Source of the DNA: Marmoricola sp. URHB0036
GTDB taxonomy: Bacteria > Actinomycetota > Actinomycetes > Propionibacteriales > Nocardioidaceae
Length of the DNA: 64,000 bases
Assembly: GCF_000426045.1 (NCBI RefSeq)
Contig: NZ_AUEP01000011.1
Coordinates: 146,432-210,431 of the forward strand
Direction of reading: 5' to 3'
Shown: piece by piece, positions 36,277-45,054 of the stretch
Layout: each line of letters opens with the position of its first letter
How positions within the stretch are numbered: position 1 is the first letter of the stretch
Position numbers and translations under genes: made by a program
Notes under the pieces: generated by a model
Seen by the model: only the letters and a program-made list of their open reading frames with translations
The model's database searches: none
Told to the model about the DNA's origin: nothing

Positions 36277-36289
36277 GATGCGCGGCATC
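36277..36289. promoter_or_regulatory. GATG-N5-CATC operator, copy 1
   Basis: GATG CGCGG CATC, in the 214-bp gap between the divergent FAD monooxygenase and the first deglycosidase beta gene. One of six perfect copies of this 13-bp palindrome in the island's promoters. Confidence 0.6.
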
Positions 36290-36355
36290 ATCCGGTCTGA
36301 TTGGCGAAACCCGTTCACCCGCATCGACGCGCGACCGGGGCTCATCAGCCTTCGC

Positions 36356-36368
36356 GATGAAGGGCATC
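36356..36368. promoter_or_regulatory. GATG-N5-CATC operator, copy 2
   Basis: GATG AAGGG CATC, second copy in the same gap, 79 bp from copy 1 and ending 47 bp before the ATG at 36416. Confidence 0.6.
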
Positions 36369-36415
36369 CACGGCTTGGTCTGGGCGGACCTGCTCCGCCT
36401 TCCTAGCCTCGTCCC

Positions 36416-36808
36416 ATGATCTCCGACCGTCTGATCGAGCCAGACTCGCTCGTCATCGAGGGGCGTCGCGCAGCAGTCGACGTACGCATCCCCTGGTACC
36501 GAGCCATCCCGGCTTCCTGCATCGCCGACGTGGTCCTGCGCATCGACGGCGCTACGGCGAGCGCCGACTCGGTGCTCTGCAAGCTCAACGGCACCGAGCG
36601 CAGTCTGGAGGAGTTCCCGACCATGACCGACGAGTCGTGGTTCACCACAGACGCCCTGACGGTCTCGGGTGACTTCGACCTCCCGGACGCAGGGGAGCAC
36701 GACGTGTTCGTCGAGCTGAAGGTCTACATCCCCTACATCGTCACCGCCCACGGCGTCCTCATGATCGACGAGGCCTCCGAGGCCAGGATGGCAGGAGCCA
36801 GCCAGTGA
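36416..36808 (+). CDS. C-glycoside deglycosidase beta subunit (CarB/DgpB type), copy 1
   Basis: 130 residues, formerly DUF6379. Known family members form a heteromer with a TIM-barrel alpha subunit and cleave the C-C bond of 3-keto-C-glycosides. Family features: VDVRIPWYRAIPASCIADVVLRIDG (beta sandwich with a WYR/YYR motif), WFTTDALTVSGD and VELKVYIPYIV. Two beta-homologues later in the island keep the same R-x-PWYR and IPYI positions. Stop overlaps the GTG start of the alpha gene (GTGA). Substrate class is by family, not shown. Confidence 0.8.
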   Translation: MISDRLIEPDSLVIEGRRAAVDVRIPWYRAIPASCIADVVLRIDGATASADSVLCKLNGTERSLEEFPTMTDESWFTTDALTVSGDFDLPDAGEHDVFVELKVYIPYIVTAHGVLMIDEASEARMAGASQ

Positions 36809-37929
36809 CCGAGCTGATCAGCGGTGCCGCCACCCCCGGCCACCCGATCCAGGGGGTGACCCTCTACAGCTTCACCCGGGCCTTCCACGGTCGTCGCTAC
36901 GACCTCGAAGGTCTGATCCGCAAGGTCGCGGCCGACGGTCTGGGCCCGGGTCTGGAGATCATCGGATTCTCCAGCTTCCGCGGGTTCCCTGATCTCGACG
37001 ACGAGTTCGTCGACTGGTTCCGCGCCCTGGTCGAGGAGACCGGACTCGTGCTCACCTCGTGCGCTGTGAACACCGACGTCGGCATCCGCCGCGACCGGCT
37101 GCTCACCGACGACGAGCTGATCGCCTACATGGAGCGCCAGATCACCACGGCCGCCCGCCTCGGATTCCCCCTCGCCCGCGTGCAGATCTCGCTCTCGCCG
37201 GACGCGATGGAGCGGCTGCTGCCGTTGGCCGAGCGTCTCGACATCGTGCTGGCCATCGAGATCCATGCCCACCACCACCCGCACCACCCGCAGGTGGTCT
37301 CTCTTCGGGAGCGCTACGAGACGCTCGGCTCGCCACTGCTCGGCTTCGTCGCCGACTGGGGTACGACGACGTCCGGGCTGGCGCCCTCGATGGTGGAGGC
37401 CTACCGGCGTCGCGGAGCGTCTGCCGAGCTGCTCGAGGCGGCCGACCAGCTGTGGAAGCAGTACTACGCCGAGGGCCCGCCGCCGACCGAGCCCGCGCAC
37501 GGCGAACGATTCGGTGCGTTCATCGGACTCGCCGCGCAGCACGGGTCCCCGGAGCTGGGCATCGACCTGGCCATCAACGCGACCGGACTCTTCGGGCCGG
37601 CACCGGTCGAGTCGTGGCTGGAGATCCTGCCCTGGGTGCGCCACGTGCACGGCAAGTTCTTCGGCATCGACGAGCGGGGCGAGGAGCCCTCAGTGCCGGT
37701 GCGCGCGCTGGTCGCGCAGCTCGTCGAGGAGGGGTACGACGGAGCCATCTCGAGCGAGTACGAGGGCTGGCACTGGAACTACTGGGACGACGCCTTCGAC
37801 ATCGTGACGGCCGAGCAGGCCGTGCAGCGGGATGCAGCGGTCAACGCCGGGTCGGCCATGGTCCTCGATGCCGACCAAGCGCGTGAGCAGCTTCGAGCCC
37901 ACCTCGCCTCACTGCGTGTGCCCGGCTGA
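36805..37929 (+). CDS. C-glycoside deglycosidase alpha subunit (CarC/DgpC type TIM barrel), copy 1
   Basis: 374 residues, sugar-phosphate isomerase/epimerase-like (AP endonuclease 2) fold. Likely metal ligands and catalytic residues: E152 and H154 (EIHAH), D184 (VADWG), H280 and H282 with K284 (HVHGKFF), E318 (SSEYE). All are present, so it is presumably active. GTGA overlap with the beta gene implies coupled synthesis. It and the copies at 51812, 59273 and 57860 share the FSFRGFP/LxSLRGFP or equivalent and HxHGKF motifs. Confidence 0.82.
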   Translation: MTELISGAATPGHPIQGVTLYSFTRAFHGRRYDLEGLIRKVAADGLGPGLEIIGFSSFRGFPDLDDEFVDWFRALVEETGLVLTSCAVNTDVGIRRDRLLTDDELIAYMERQITTAARLGFPLARVQISLSPDAMERLLPLAERLDIVLAIEIHAHHHPHHPQVVSLRERYETLGSPLLGFVADWGTTTSGLAPSMVEAYRRRGASAELLEAADQLWKQYYAEGPPPTEPAHGERFGAFIGLAAQHGSPELGIDLAINATGLFGPAPVESWLEILPWVRHVHGKFFGIDERGEEPSVPVRALVAQLVEEGYDGAISSEYEGWHWNYWDDAFDIVTAEQAVQRDAAVNAGSAMVLDADQAREQLRAHLASLRVPG

Positions 37930-37950
37930 CCGACACGTATCGTCCTGAGC

Positions 37951-38583
37951 ATGTCCAGCAACCCGCTCGTCCGGGAGCCGCAACAGGAGCGGAGCAGAGT
38001 CTCCTTCGACCGCGCTGTCGACGCCGCCGTCGAGCTGCTGGCCGAGCGCGGCAGTGCATCGTTCACCGTGCTCGACGTCTCGAGGGCCTCGGGCGTCTCG
38101 ACGGGCTCCATCTACGGGCGGGTGGCCAGCAAGGACGACCTGCTCCGGGTGGCGCACGCACGCGAGATGCAGCGGCTCACCATCGAGACAGCACAGGCCT
38201 TCGCGGCTGCGCCGACGGGCGGCCCGCTCGTCGAGGTCGTCGAGTTCTCGGTCCGGGCGATGGCCGACCTGCTGGACCGCAACGCGAAGGTGCTCAAGCC
38301 GTTCATGCGGCTGGCCGACCGCGACCAGGTCATCGCCTCGAACGGCCAGGACGCGTTCGAGGAGCTGACGACGCGTTTCGAGGCCGCGCTGCGCAGCGCT
38401 GACGGCGTGCGCCGAGGGGCGAGGGGGCGGCGCGCGGCAGCATGGTCGTGCACGGTCGCCTACAGCGTCCTTGCTCGCCAGCTCGCGCTGGGCAGTGACC
38501 CCGGTGCGGCCGCCGACTACAGCCTCGGCAAGGTCATCAAGGAGCTCTCCGTGATGATCACCGCCTACATGGCGAACGCGTGA
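37951..38583 (+). CDS. TetR/AcrR family regulator
   Basis: 210 residues. N-terminal HTH: FDRAVDAAVELLAERGSASFTVLDVSRASGVSTGSIYGRVASKDDLLRVAH. The C-terminal domain carries no recognisable ligand motif. It follows the first deglycosidase pair by 21 bp and lies before the next operon, whose promoter has an ATCAGAA-N6-TTCTGAT dyad, a plausible TetR site. Likely a local repressor. Confidence 0.88.
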   Translation: MSSNPLVREPQQERSRVSFDRAVDAAVELLAERGSASFTVLDVSRASGVSTGSIYGRVASKDDLLRVAHAREMQRLTIETAQAFAAAPTGGPLVEVVEFSVRAMADLLDRNAKVLKPFMRLADRDQVIASNGQDAFEELTTRFEAALRSADGVRRGARGRRAAAWSCTVAYSVLARQLALGSDPGAAADYSLGKVIKELSVMITAYMANA

Positions 38584-38607
38584 GCTGAGACGCGCATCAC
38601 GTCGACC

Positions 38608-38620
38608 GATGGCGGTCATC
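38608..38620. promoter_or_regulatory. GATG-N5-CATC operator, copy 3
   Basis: GATG GCGGT CATC, in the gap between the TetR gene and the redoxin-fusion gene, ending 47 bp before the ATG at 38668, the same distance as copy 2 from its gene. Confidence 0.6.
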
Positions 38621-38624
38621 GCGA

Positions 38625-38644
38625 ATCAGAACTGCCATTCTGAT
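38625..38644. promoter_or_regulatory. ATCAGAA-N6-TTCTGAT dyad
   Basis: Perfect 7-bp arms 24 bp before the ATG at 38668, immediately after operator copy 3. Size fits a TetR-type operator; the TetR gene just upstream is the candidate. Confidence 0.5.
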
Positions 38645-38667
38645 CCGGTCACGAGCAGACTGACGCC

Positions 38668-39564
38668 ATGTCTGAACGCACCCGTCTCGGCGTCGGCGAC
38701 GCCGCCCCGGTCATCGATCTCACCGACACCGACGGGCAGCGGGTGGGGGTCGACCCGGCAGTGAGCAACGCGACCGTGCTCGTCTTCACCTCCAACGGGT
38801 GCCCCTACGCCCTGGCCTGGCACGACCGCATCCAGGACGTCGTCCGCGACTACGCCGAGCAGGGAGTCAGCGTCGTGCAGGTCATCTGCAACGACGACCA
38901 GCTGCAGCCGCTCGACTCCGCGGAGAACATGGACGCCCGGGTGCAGCGCGGTGAGGTCGCCGGCGTGTTCCTGCGCGACGGGGACCAGTCCACCACGCGA
39001 CTGTTCGGTGCCACCGCGACACCGGAGACCTTCGTGATCGACCGGCAGGGCGTCGTCCGCTACCACGGCGCCCCGGACCGGGACTACGACGACCCCGGGC
39101 TGCGCGCCGAATGGCTGCGCGAGGGCATCGAGGCGGTCCTGGAGTCCCGCAACCCCGCCCAGGCGTCGACCCCGCCGGCCGGATGCTCGGTGAAGTGGCG
39201 GGTGGAGCTGCTGTGGTGGGCCGGGTGTCCCAGCCACGACAGGGCCGAGGAGCTGATCCGCGAACAGCTGGCCGACATGCACCGTGAGGACGTGCGCGTA
39301 GAACGCATCGAGGTCACGTCTGCAGCCCAGGCTGCGGCGTACGACTTCCCGGGCTCGCCGACGATCCGCATCGGTGGCACCGACCTCTTCCCGCAACCCG
39401 GAGCGACGCCTGCTCTGGCCTGCCGGGCCTACACCCGCGAGGACGGGCAGATCAGTCCGCTGCCGTCGCGAGCCGAGCTGGACGGTCGCATGCGGGAGGC
39501 GCTGGTCCGACCCTGGGAGCTGCCCAACTGGGTCGACTTCCGCAAGCAGGCTGCGACGAGCTGA
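38668..39564 (+). CDS. Redoxin-domain protein fused to a second thioredoxin-like domain
   Basis: 298 residues. The N-terminal ~160 residues are AhpC/TSA-like (VFTSNGCPYALAWHDRI, Cys in the peroxidatic/thioredoxin position; then ATPETFVIDRQGVVRYHG). From about residue 180 a second domain has LLWWAGCPSHDRAEELI and FPGSPTIRIGGTDLFP, a thioredoxin-like fold with one Cys. Single Cys per active site makes ordinary disulphide exchange unsure. It heads the GMC operon (TGATG overlap with the GMC gene), so it may remove H2O2 made by those oxidases (inference). Confidence 0.75.
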   Translation: MSERTRLGVGDAAPVIDLTDTDGQRVGVDPAVSNATVLVFTSNGCPYALAWHDRIQDVVRDYAEQGVSVVQVICNDDQLQPLDSAENMDARVQRGEVAGVFLRDGDQSTTRLFGATATPETFVIDRQGVVRYHGAPDRDYDDPGLRAEWLREGIEAVLESRNPAQASTPPAGCSVKWRVELLWWAGCPSHDRAEELIREQLADMHREDVRVERIEVTSAAQAAAYDFPGSPTIRIGGTDLFPQPGATPALACRAYTREDGQISPLPSRAELDGRMREALVRPWELPNWVDFRKQAATS

Positions 39565-41090
39565 TGTCCCGCGAGTTCCCCGCACAGGTCGACGTGGCGA
39601 TCGTCGGCAGCGGTCCCACCGGAGCGACGTACGCGCGGATCCTCAGTGAGCTGCGCCCGGACCTCACCGTGGCCACCTTCGAGGTCGGCCCATTGGTGAC
39701 CGACCCACCAGGTGCCCACGTCAAGAGCATCGTCGACCGGGACGCGCGCGCCGTCGCGCAGCACCTGTCCGAAGGGCCGGCCGATCCGGAGGACGACGGT
39801 CGCCTCAGGCGCGCCGGCACCTTCCTGCTGCCGAGCGGCTACCAGCTGGACGGCGAGGACGGCATCCCTTCGGTCGCCATGTCCAGCAACGTCGGCGGCA
39901 TGGGTGCGCACTGGACCTGCGCCTGCCCTCGCCCGGGTGACAGCGAGCGGGTGCCCTTCCTGCCGGGCTTCGACGAACTGCTCGACGAGGCCGCTCGCCT
40001 GCTGGGAGTGTCCACCGACGCGTTCGACGACGCTCCCTTCGCCCACGAGGTACGCCGGCGGCTGGCCGCGGAGTTCGACGACGACCGTCCGGCCGAGCGC
40101 CGGGTGCAGTCGATGCCCCTGGCGGTGCGCGTGAGTCAGGACGGGACGGTCACGTGGTCGGGGTCCGATGTCGTCTTCGGTGACGCCGCCCGCGACAACC
40201 CCCGCTTCACGCTGATCCCTGACGCACTCGTCCGGCGCGTGGTCATCGAGGGCGGCCGGACCACTGGCGTCGTCGTCGTCGACCGGACCGACCACTCCGA
40301 GCACGACGTCGCGGCATCGGAGGTCGTCGTGGCGGCCGACGCGCTGCGCACGCCCCAACTGCTGTGGGCATCGGGCATCCGTCTGCCCGCCCTCGGGCGC
40401 CACCTGAACGACCAGAGCCAGCTCATCCACGCCGTACGTCTGCGAGACGTCGAGTCCACAGCGGAGAGCCAGGTCGACCCTCGAGGCCGCACGGCCGTGG
40501 TCCAGCAGAGCGGAGTGAGCTGGGTGCCGTACACCGACGCCGAGCCGTTCCACGGTCAGGTGATGCAGCTCGACGCCTCACCGGTCCCTCTCGCTCCGGG
40601 GGACGTGCCCGAACCCGGTTCCATCGTCGGGCTCGGCTGGTTCTGCGCCAAGGACATCAGCGCCGAGGACCGCGTCACCTTCGACGACACCGCGACCGAT
40701 GCCTACGGGATGCCGGCAATGCAGGTCCACTACACCCTCACCGACGTCGACCACGAGCTGCTCGAGGCCGCCCAGGCGTCCATCAAGCGCGCGGCGGCGG
40801 CACTCGGCGAGCCCCTCGACGCCGAGCCGAGGACGCTGGCCGGGGGAGCGTCGCTGCACTACCAGGGAACGGTCCGGATGGGACCTGCGGACGACTCCAC
40901 GAGCGTCTGCGACGTGTCCAGCCGGGTCTGGGGGGTCGACGGGCTACGCGTCGCCGGCAACGGCGTCATCCCCACGCCCATGGCCTGCAACCCGACGCTC
41001 ACGTCGGTCGCTCTCGCTGTCGCGGGAGCGCGGCACATCGCCGACACCCTGGCGACAGCACAGCGGACTCACGAGGAGGCACGAGGATGA
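39564..41090 (+). CDS. GMC oxidoreductase, pyranose oxidase / C-glycoside 3-oxidase type (copy 1)
   Basis: 508 residues. FAD fold VAIVGSGPTGATYARIL; GGMGAHWTCACPRP resembles pyranose oxidase (GGMSTHWTC), with H116 at the position where fungal enzymes attach flavin. Catalytic pair H432 (LHYQGTVRMG) and N476 (ACNPTLTS). Homologues oxidise C-glycosides (CarA) or glucose at C3, giving the 3-keto form needed for C-C cleavage. Start and stop overlap neighbours (TGATG, ATGA). Sugar position is by family analogy. Confidence 0.85.
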   Translation: MSREFPAQVDVAIVGSGPTGATYARILSELRPDLTVATFEVGPLVTDPPGAHVKSIVDRDARAVAQHLSEGPADPEDDGRLRRAGTFLLPSGYQLDGEDGIPSVAMSSNVGGMGAHWTCACPRPGDSERVPFLPGFDELLDEAARLLGVSTDAFDDAPFAHEVRRRLAAEFDDDRPAERRVQSMPLAVRVSQDGTVTWSGSDVVFGDAARDNPRFTLIPDALVRRVVIEGGRTTGVVVVDRTDHSEHDVAASEVVVAADALRTPQLLWASGIRLPALGRHLNDQSQLIHAVRLRDVESTAESQVDPRGRTAVVQQSGVSWVPYTDAEPFHGQVMQLDASPVPLAPGDVPEPGSIVGLGWFCAKDISAEDRVTFDDTATDAYGMPAMQVHYTLTDVDHELLEAAQASIKRAAAALGEPLDAEPRTLAGGASLHYQGTVRMGPADDSTSVCDVSSRVWGVDGLRVAGNGVIPTPMACNPTLTSVALAVAGARHIADTLATAQRTHEEARG

Positions 41091-42262
41091 CCGAGCTGCG
41101 GGTGGCCATGATCGGCCATGCGTTCATGGGAGCCGCGCACAGTCAGGCGTGGCGCACGGCACCACGGTTCTTCGACCTGCCGTCGACGCCCGTGCTGAGG
41201 GTGCTCTGCGGTCGCGACGCGGCCCGAGCGGCAGAAGCCGCCGAGCGACTGGGCTGGGAGCAGAGCTCGGACGACTGGCGCTCCGTCATCGCTCGCGACG
41301 ACGTCGACGTGGTGGACATCTGCACACCGGGTGACAGCCACGGAGAGATCGCCGTCGCGGCCCTGGCAGCAGGCAAGCACGTCATCTGTGAGAAGCCGCT
41401 GGCCAACACGGTCGTCGAGGCCGAGCAGATGTCAGCGGCTGCCGAACAGGCGGCGGCTCACGGCGTACGGGCGATGGTCGGGTTCACCTACCGCCGCGTC
41501 CCAGCTGTCGCCCTGGCCCGTCAGCTGGTCGCGGAGGGCCGCATCGGCGAGGTCCGTCACGTCCGTGCCCAGTACCTCCAGGACTGGATCGTCGATCCCG
41601 AGGTGCCCCTGTCCTGGCGGCTCGAGAAGGAGAAGGCCGGCAGCGGCGCGCTCGGTGACATCGGCGCGCACATCGTGGACCTGACCCAGCACATCACCGG
41701 TCTGGCCATCAACGAGGTCTGCGGACACCTCGAGACCTTCATCAAGGAACGGCCCGTCGCTGCCCAGGGATCGGCTGGCAAGCTCGGCGGGCTCGGCTCC
41801 TCGACCAGTCGGGGACCGGTGACGGTCGACGATGCTGCCGTCTTCCTCGCGCGCTTCGAGGGCAGCAACGCGCTCGGGACCTACGAAGCCACCCGATTCG
41901 CGACCGGACGCAAGAACGCGATCCGGATCGAGATCAACGGGTCGCGAGGAAGTCTCGCCTTCGACTTCGAGGACATGAACGTGCTCGAGCTCTTCGACGC
42001 CAGCGAGCCTGCCGAGACGGCCGGCTTCCGCCGGATCCTCGTGACGGAGGCGGAGCACCCCTACGTGGCGGCATGGTGGCCGCCCGGTCACGGGCTGGGC
42101 TATGAGCACGGCTTCACGCACCAGGTCGTCGACTTCGTGCACGCAGTCTCGGCCGGGGAACAGCCAACACCCTCGTTCCTGGAGGGCCTCGCCGTGCAGC
42201 GCGTGCTCGAGGCCATCGAGAACAGCTCACACAAACGCACCTGGCAGGAGGTCCACCCATGA
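41087..42262 (+). CDS. Gfo/Idh/MocA family oxidoreductase
   Basis: 391 residues. NAD fold [17 protein letters not shown] (a GxxxxG variant) and the EKP motif [11 protein letters not shown] with K103 intact; C-terminal Gfo-type beta domain (GVGALGD-like [15 protein letters not shown]). Likely oxidises or reduces a sugar ring carbon with NAD(H); DgpA of the human gut puerarin pathway is a Gfo homologue that does the C3 oxidation. ATGA overlaps with both neighbours. Confidence 0.87.
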   Translation: MTELRVAMIGHAFMGAAHSQAWRTAPRFFDLPSTPVLRVLCGRDAARAAEAAERLGWEQSSDDWRSVIARDDVDVVDICTPGDSHGEIAVAALAAGKHVICEKPLANTVVEAEQMSAAAEQAAAHGVRAMVGFTYRRVPAVALARQLVAEGRIGEVRHVRAQYLQDWIVDPEVPLSWRLEKEKAGSGALGDIGAHIVDLTQHITGLAINEVCGHLETFIKERPVAAQGSAGKLGGLGSSTSRGPVTVDDAAVFLARFEGSNALGTYEATRFATGRKNAIRIEINGSRGSLAFDFEDMNVLELFDASEPAETAGFRRILVTEAEHPYVAAWWPPGHGLGYEHGFTHQVVDFVHAVSAGEQPTPSFLEGLAVQRVLEAIENSSHKRTWQEVHP

Positions 42263-43269
42263 CCCGACCCATCACGCTCTTCACCGGCCAGTGGGCCGAC
42301 CTTCCGTTCGAGGAGGTGGCTCGGCTGGCCTCAGACTGGGGGTACGACGGCCTCGAGATCGCCTGCTGGGGCGACCATCTCGACCCCTGGCAGGGCGCCG
42401 AGGACGACGCCTACATCCAGGGCAAGCTCGACCTGCTCGAGAAGTACGGTCTCCAGGTCCACGCGATCTCCAACCACCTGAAGGGCCAAGCAGTCTGCGA
42501 CGACCCGATCGACGCGCGGCACGAGGCCATCCTCTCCGCACAGGTGTGGGGAGACGGGGACCCGGAGGGCGTTCGCCAGCGTGCCGCGGAGGAGATGAAG
42601 CTCACCGCCAGGACGGCACAACGGCTCGGCGTCGACACCGTCGTCGGTTTCACCGGCTCGTCCATCTGGAAGTACGTCGCGATGTTCCCGCCCGCGTCGG
42701 AGGAGATGGTGGCCGCCGGCTATCGCGACTTCGCGGATCGCTGGAACCCGATCCTGGACGTGTTCGACGAGTGCGGGGTGCGCTTCGCCCACGAGGTGCA
42801 CCCCTCGGAGATCGCCTACGACTACTGGACGACGGTCGCCGCCCTCGAGGCCATCGGCCATCGCGAGGCGTTCGGTCTGAACTGGGACCCGAGCCACTTC
42901 GTCTGGCAGGACCTCGACCCGGTCGGCTTCCTGTGGGACTTCCAGGACCGCATCTACCACGTCGACTGCAAGGACGCGAAGCGCCTGGTCGGCAACGGCC
43001 GGAACGGTCGGTTGGGATCCCACCTGCCGTGGGCGGACCCGCGTCGCGGCTGGGACTTCGTGTCCACCGGCCACGGCGACGTGCCCTGGGAGCAGTGCTT
43101 CCGGATGCTCAACACCATCGGGTACGACGGCCCGATCTCGGTCGAGTGGGAGGACGCCGGCATGGATCGGCTCGTGGGCGCACCCGAGGCGCTGCAGTTC
43201 GTGCGCCGCCTGGCCTTCGACGCTCCCGAGGCCTCCTTCGACGCCGCCTTCAGCACGGAGCGATCATGA
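42259..43269 (+). CDS. Sugar-phosphate isomerase/epimerase-like TIM barrel
   Basis: 336 residues. AP-endonuclease-2 fold. Candidate metal ligands are in [32 protein letters not shown] and VEWEDAGM. This set (E-x-H, D-x-S-H, H-x-D-x-K, E) is the usual divalent-metal site. Resembles proteins beside sugar dehydrogenases that convert keto sugars. ATGA overlaps with the Gfo gene and with the small gene that follows. Confidence 0.85.
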   Translation: MTRPITLFTGQWADLPFEEVARLASDWGYDGLEIACWGDHLDPWQGAEDDAYIQGKLDLLEKYGLQVHAISNHLKGQAVCDDPIDARHEAILSAQVWGDGDPEGVRQRAAEEMKLTARTAQRLGVDTVVGFTGSSIWKYVAMFPPASEEMVAAGYRDFADRWNPILDVFDECGVRFAHEVHPSEIAYDYWTTVAALEAIGHREAFGLNWDPSHFVWQDLDPVGFLWDFQDRIYHVDCKDAKRLVGNGRNGRLGSHLPWADPRRGWDFVSTGHGDVPWEQCFRMLNTIGYDGPISVEWEDAGMDRLVGAPEALQFVRRLAFDAPEASFDAAFSTERS

Positions 43270-43463
43270 TCTCGACAGTCCGCCAGGCATTCCTGTCCTC
43301 CGACCTCGACGAGCACCAGCTCGAGGCGCTCCTGACGTGCGCCAGTCCGGGCTGCGCGTTGGCCGCGCTCGGGACCGTCGTCGCCGAGGTCGTGACCAGG
43401 ATCGCGGGGGACCGCAGGATCGTGCGCGTCTGGCTCTCGAACCCTGAGGGGCGTGCCGCATGA
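43266..43463 (+). CDS. Small protein of unknown function (65 aa) coupled to a GMC oxidase
   Basis: Begins [22 protein letters not shown]; contains [22 protein letters not shown] (CxxxxxC) and an amphipathic helix. No family recognised. Its ATG overlaps the stop of the TIM-barrel gene and its stop overlaps the ATG of the second GMC gene (ATGA at both ends), which strongly favours real translation. A small accessory subunit for the GMC enzyme, as in some multi-subunit sugar dehydrogenases, is a guess. Confidence 0.6.
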   Translation: MISTVRQAFLSSDLDEHQLEALLTCASPGCALAALGTVVAEVVTRIAGDRRIVRVWLSNPEGRAA

Positions 43464-44983
43464 ACGCGGGCCAGCGTCGCGTCATCATCGTGGGCTCCGG
43501 ACCGAATGGTGCGGTGTACGCCCGTCGAGTCCTGGAGCAGACCGAGAACGTGTCTGTGCTGATGATCGAGGCAGGGCCTGTCCTCACCGACCCGCTCGGC
43601 ATGAACGTCCGCAACATCCCCGACCCCGCTGCGCAGACCGAGGCCAAGCTCGCCTCGCAGGGCCCGGCCTCCGGCCGGGCAGGGGTCGCGGGCATCCCGA
43701 CCGGAGCCGTGATGGAGGGCACCGTCACCGCCCGCCAGGGCACCCACCTCGTCGGCCGGGCCGCCAACGGGAGCGGCGGGTTGCCGGCGGCAGCGGCCGC
43801 GACCTGCGTCGGCGGTCAAGGTGCCCACTGGACCTGCGCGACGCCGCGCCCCATCGGCAGCGAGAGGATCGACTTCATCGGCGACGACGAGCTCGACGCG
43901 CTGCTCGACGAGGCCGAGCGTCTCCTGCACACCACTCACGACGCGTTCGGCGGTGCCCCGCAGGCGACCGCCATGCTCGACCTGATCAGTGCCGAGTTCA
44001 CCGACCAGGGCATCGCCGTCCGGCCACTGCCCGTCGCCGGCGACCCACAGGTGGACGGGTCCATGCGCTGGTCCGGCACGGATGTCGTGCTGGGAAGCCT
44101 GGCGGAGTCCGAGACCCACCTGGAGCGGTTCGAGCTGCGCCCCGAGACGCTGGTCGTTCGGCTCGTCGTGGAGGGCGCCGACGTGGTGGGCGCGGTCCTC
44201 CGTGACGTGCGCACCGGCGTCGAGACCGAGGAGCGCGCCGATGAGGTCGTGGTCGCTGCCGACGCGCTGCGCACGCCGCAGCTGCTCTGGGCCTCCGGCA
44301 TCCGGCCCGACGCGCTTGGACGGTTCCTGACCGAGCACCCCCTCGTCTTCGGCGTGGTGGCAGTGAAGGACGGCCTCCTCCCGCCGCCCGATCCGGGGGC
44401 GGCACCGGTCGACCCGGTGCGCGTGGTCGTGGGGGTCCGCTTCGACGAGGAGCGCCATCCGTTCCACGCGCAGATGCTCTACAGCCCTGTCTGCCCCATT
44501 CCTCTCCCGCCCGACAGTCCGCACTTCGGCAACCCGAGCGGCTACGTGGGGATGGGCTGGGGTGTGCGGAAGTGGCCGCGGCCCCAGGACCGCGTGACCT
44601 TCGACGACGCCGAGCCCGACGAGAACGGCTTGCCCGGGATCAGGATCGCCTACGAGGTCACCGAGCGGGAGGTCGCGGAGCTCGACCGCGCTCGAGAGTT
44701 CCAGGCGAGAGCAGCGGCCGCCCTCGGTGAGTTCATCGACGGTATGCCGGTCGTGATGCCTCCGGGCAGCTCGCTGCACTACATGGGCACCGTCCGGATG
44801 GGGCCGGCCGACGACGGAGACAGCGTCTGCGACTCCTACTCCCGGGTGTGGAACCACCCCGGGCTCGTCCTGGCCGGCAACGGCCTCATCCCGACGGCGA
44901 ACTCCTGCAACCCCACCCTCACCAGCGTCGCGCTGGCCGTTCGCGGAGCAGATGCGCTGGCGGCGCGACTCTCCGACGGCTGA
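43460..44983 (+). CDS. GMC oxidoreductase, pyranose oxidase / C-glycoside 3-oxidase type (copy 2)
   Basis: 507 residues. FAD fold IIVGSGPNGAVYARRVL; GGQGAHWTCATPRP with H123; catalytic H440 (LHYMGTVRMG) and N484 (SCNPTLTS). NGSGGLPAAAAATCVGG before it matches pyranose oxidase better than copy 1. It is only moderately like copy 1 (different middle), so the two probably accept different substrates. ATGA overlap with the small gene. Confidence 0.85.
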   Translation: MNAGQRRVIIVGSGPNGAVYARRVLEQTENVSVLMIEAGPVLTDPLGMNVRNIPDPAAQTEAKLASQGPASGRAGVAGIPTGAVMEGTVTARQGTHLVGRAANGSGGLPAAAAATCVGGQGAHWTCATPRPIGSERIDFIGDDELDALLDEAERLLHTTHDAFGGAPQATAMLDLISAEFTDQGIAVRPLPVAGDPQVDGSMRWSGTDVVLGSLAESETHLERFELRPETLVVRLVVEGADVVGAVLRDVRTGVETEERADEVVVAADALRTPQLLWASGIRPDALGRFLTEHPLVFGVVAVKDGLLPPPDPGAAPVDPVRVVVGVRFDEERHPFHAQMLYSPVCPIPLPPDSPHFGNPSGYVGMGWGVRKWPRPQDRVTFDDAEPDENGLPGIRIAYEVTEREVAELDRAREFQARAAAALGEFIDGMPVVMPPGSSLHYMGTVRMGPADDGDSVCDSYSRVWNHPGLVLAGNGLIPTANSCNPTLTSVALAVRGADALAARLSDG

Positions 44984-45054
44984 CCGGCCGCCGGAACCCG
45001 ACACCACTGCACAGCGACACGCAGGACCAGGAAAGCCCACAGGAAGAGGCACTG

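Noticed and set aside
40364..41086. Upstream extension of the Gfo/Idh/MocA frame
   Set aside because: It lies inside the GMC gene in another frame and reads as Arg-rich noise; the ATGA overlap at 41087 gives a normal start.
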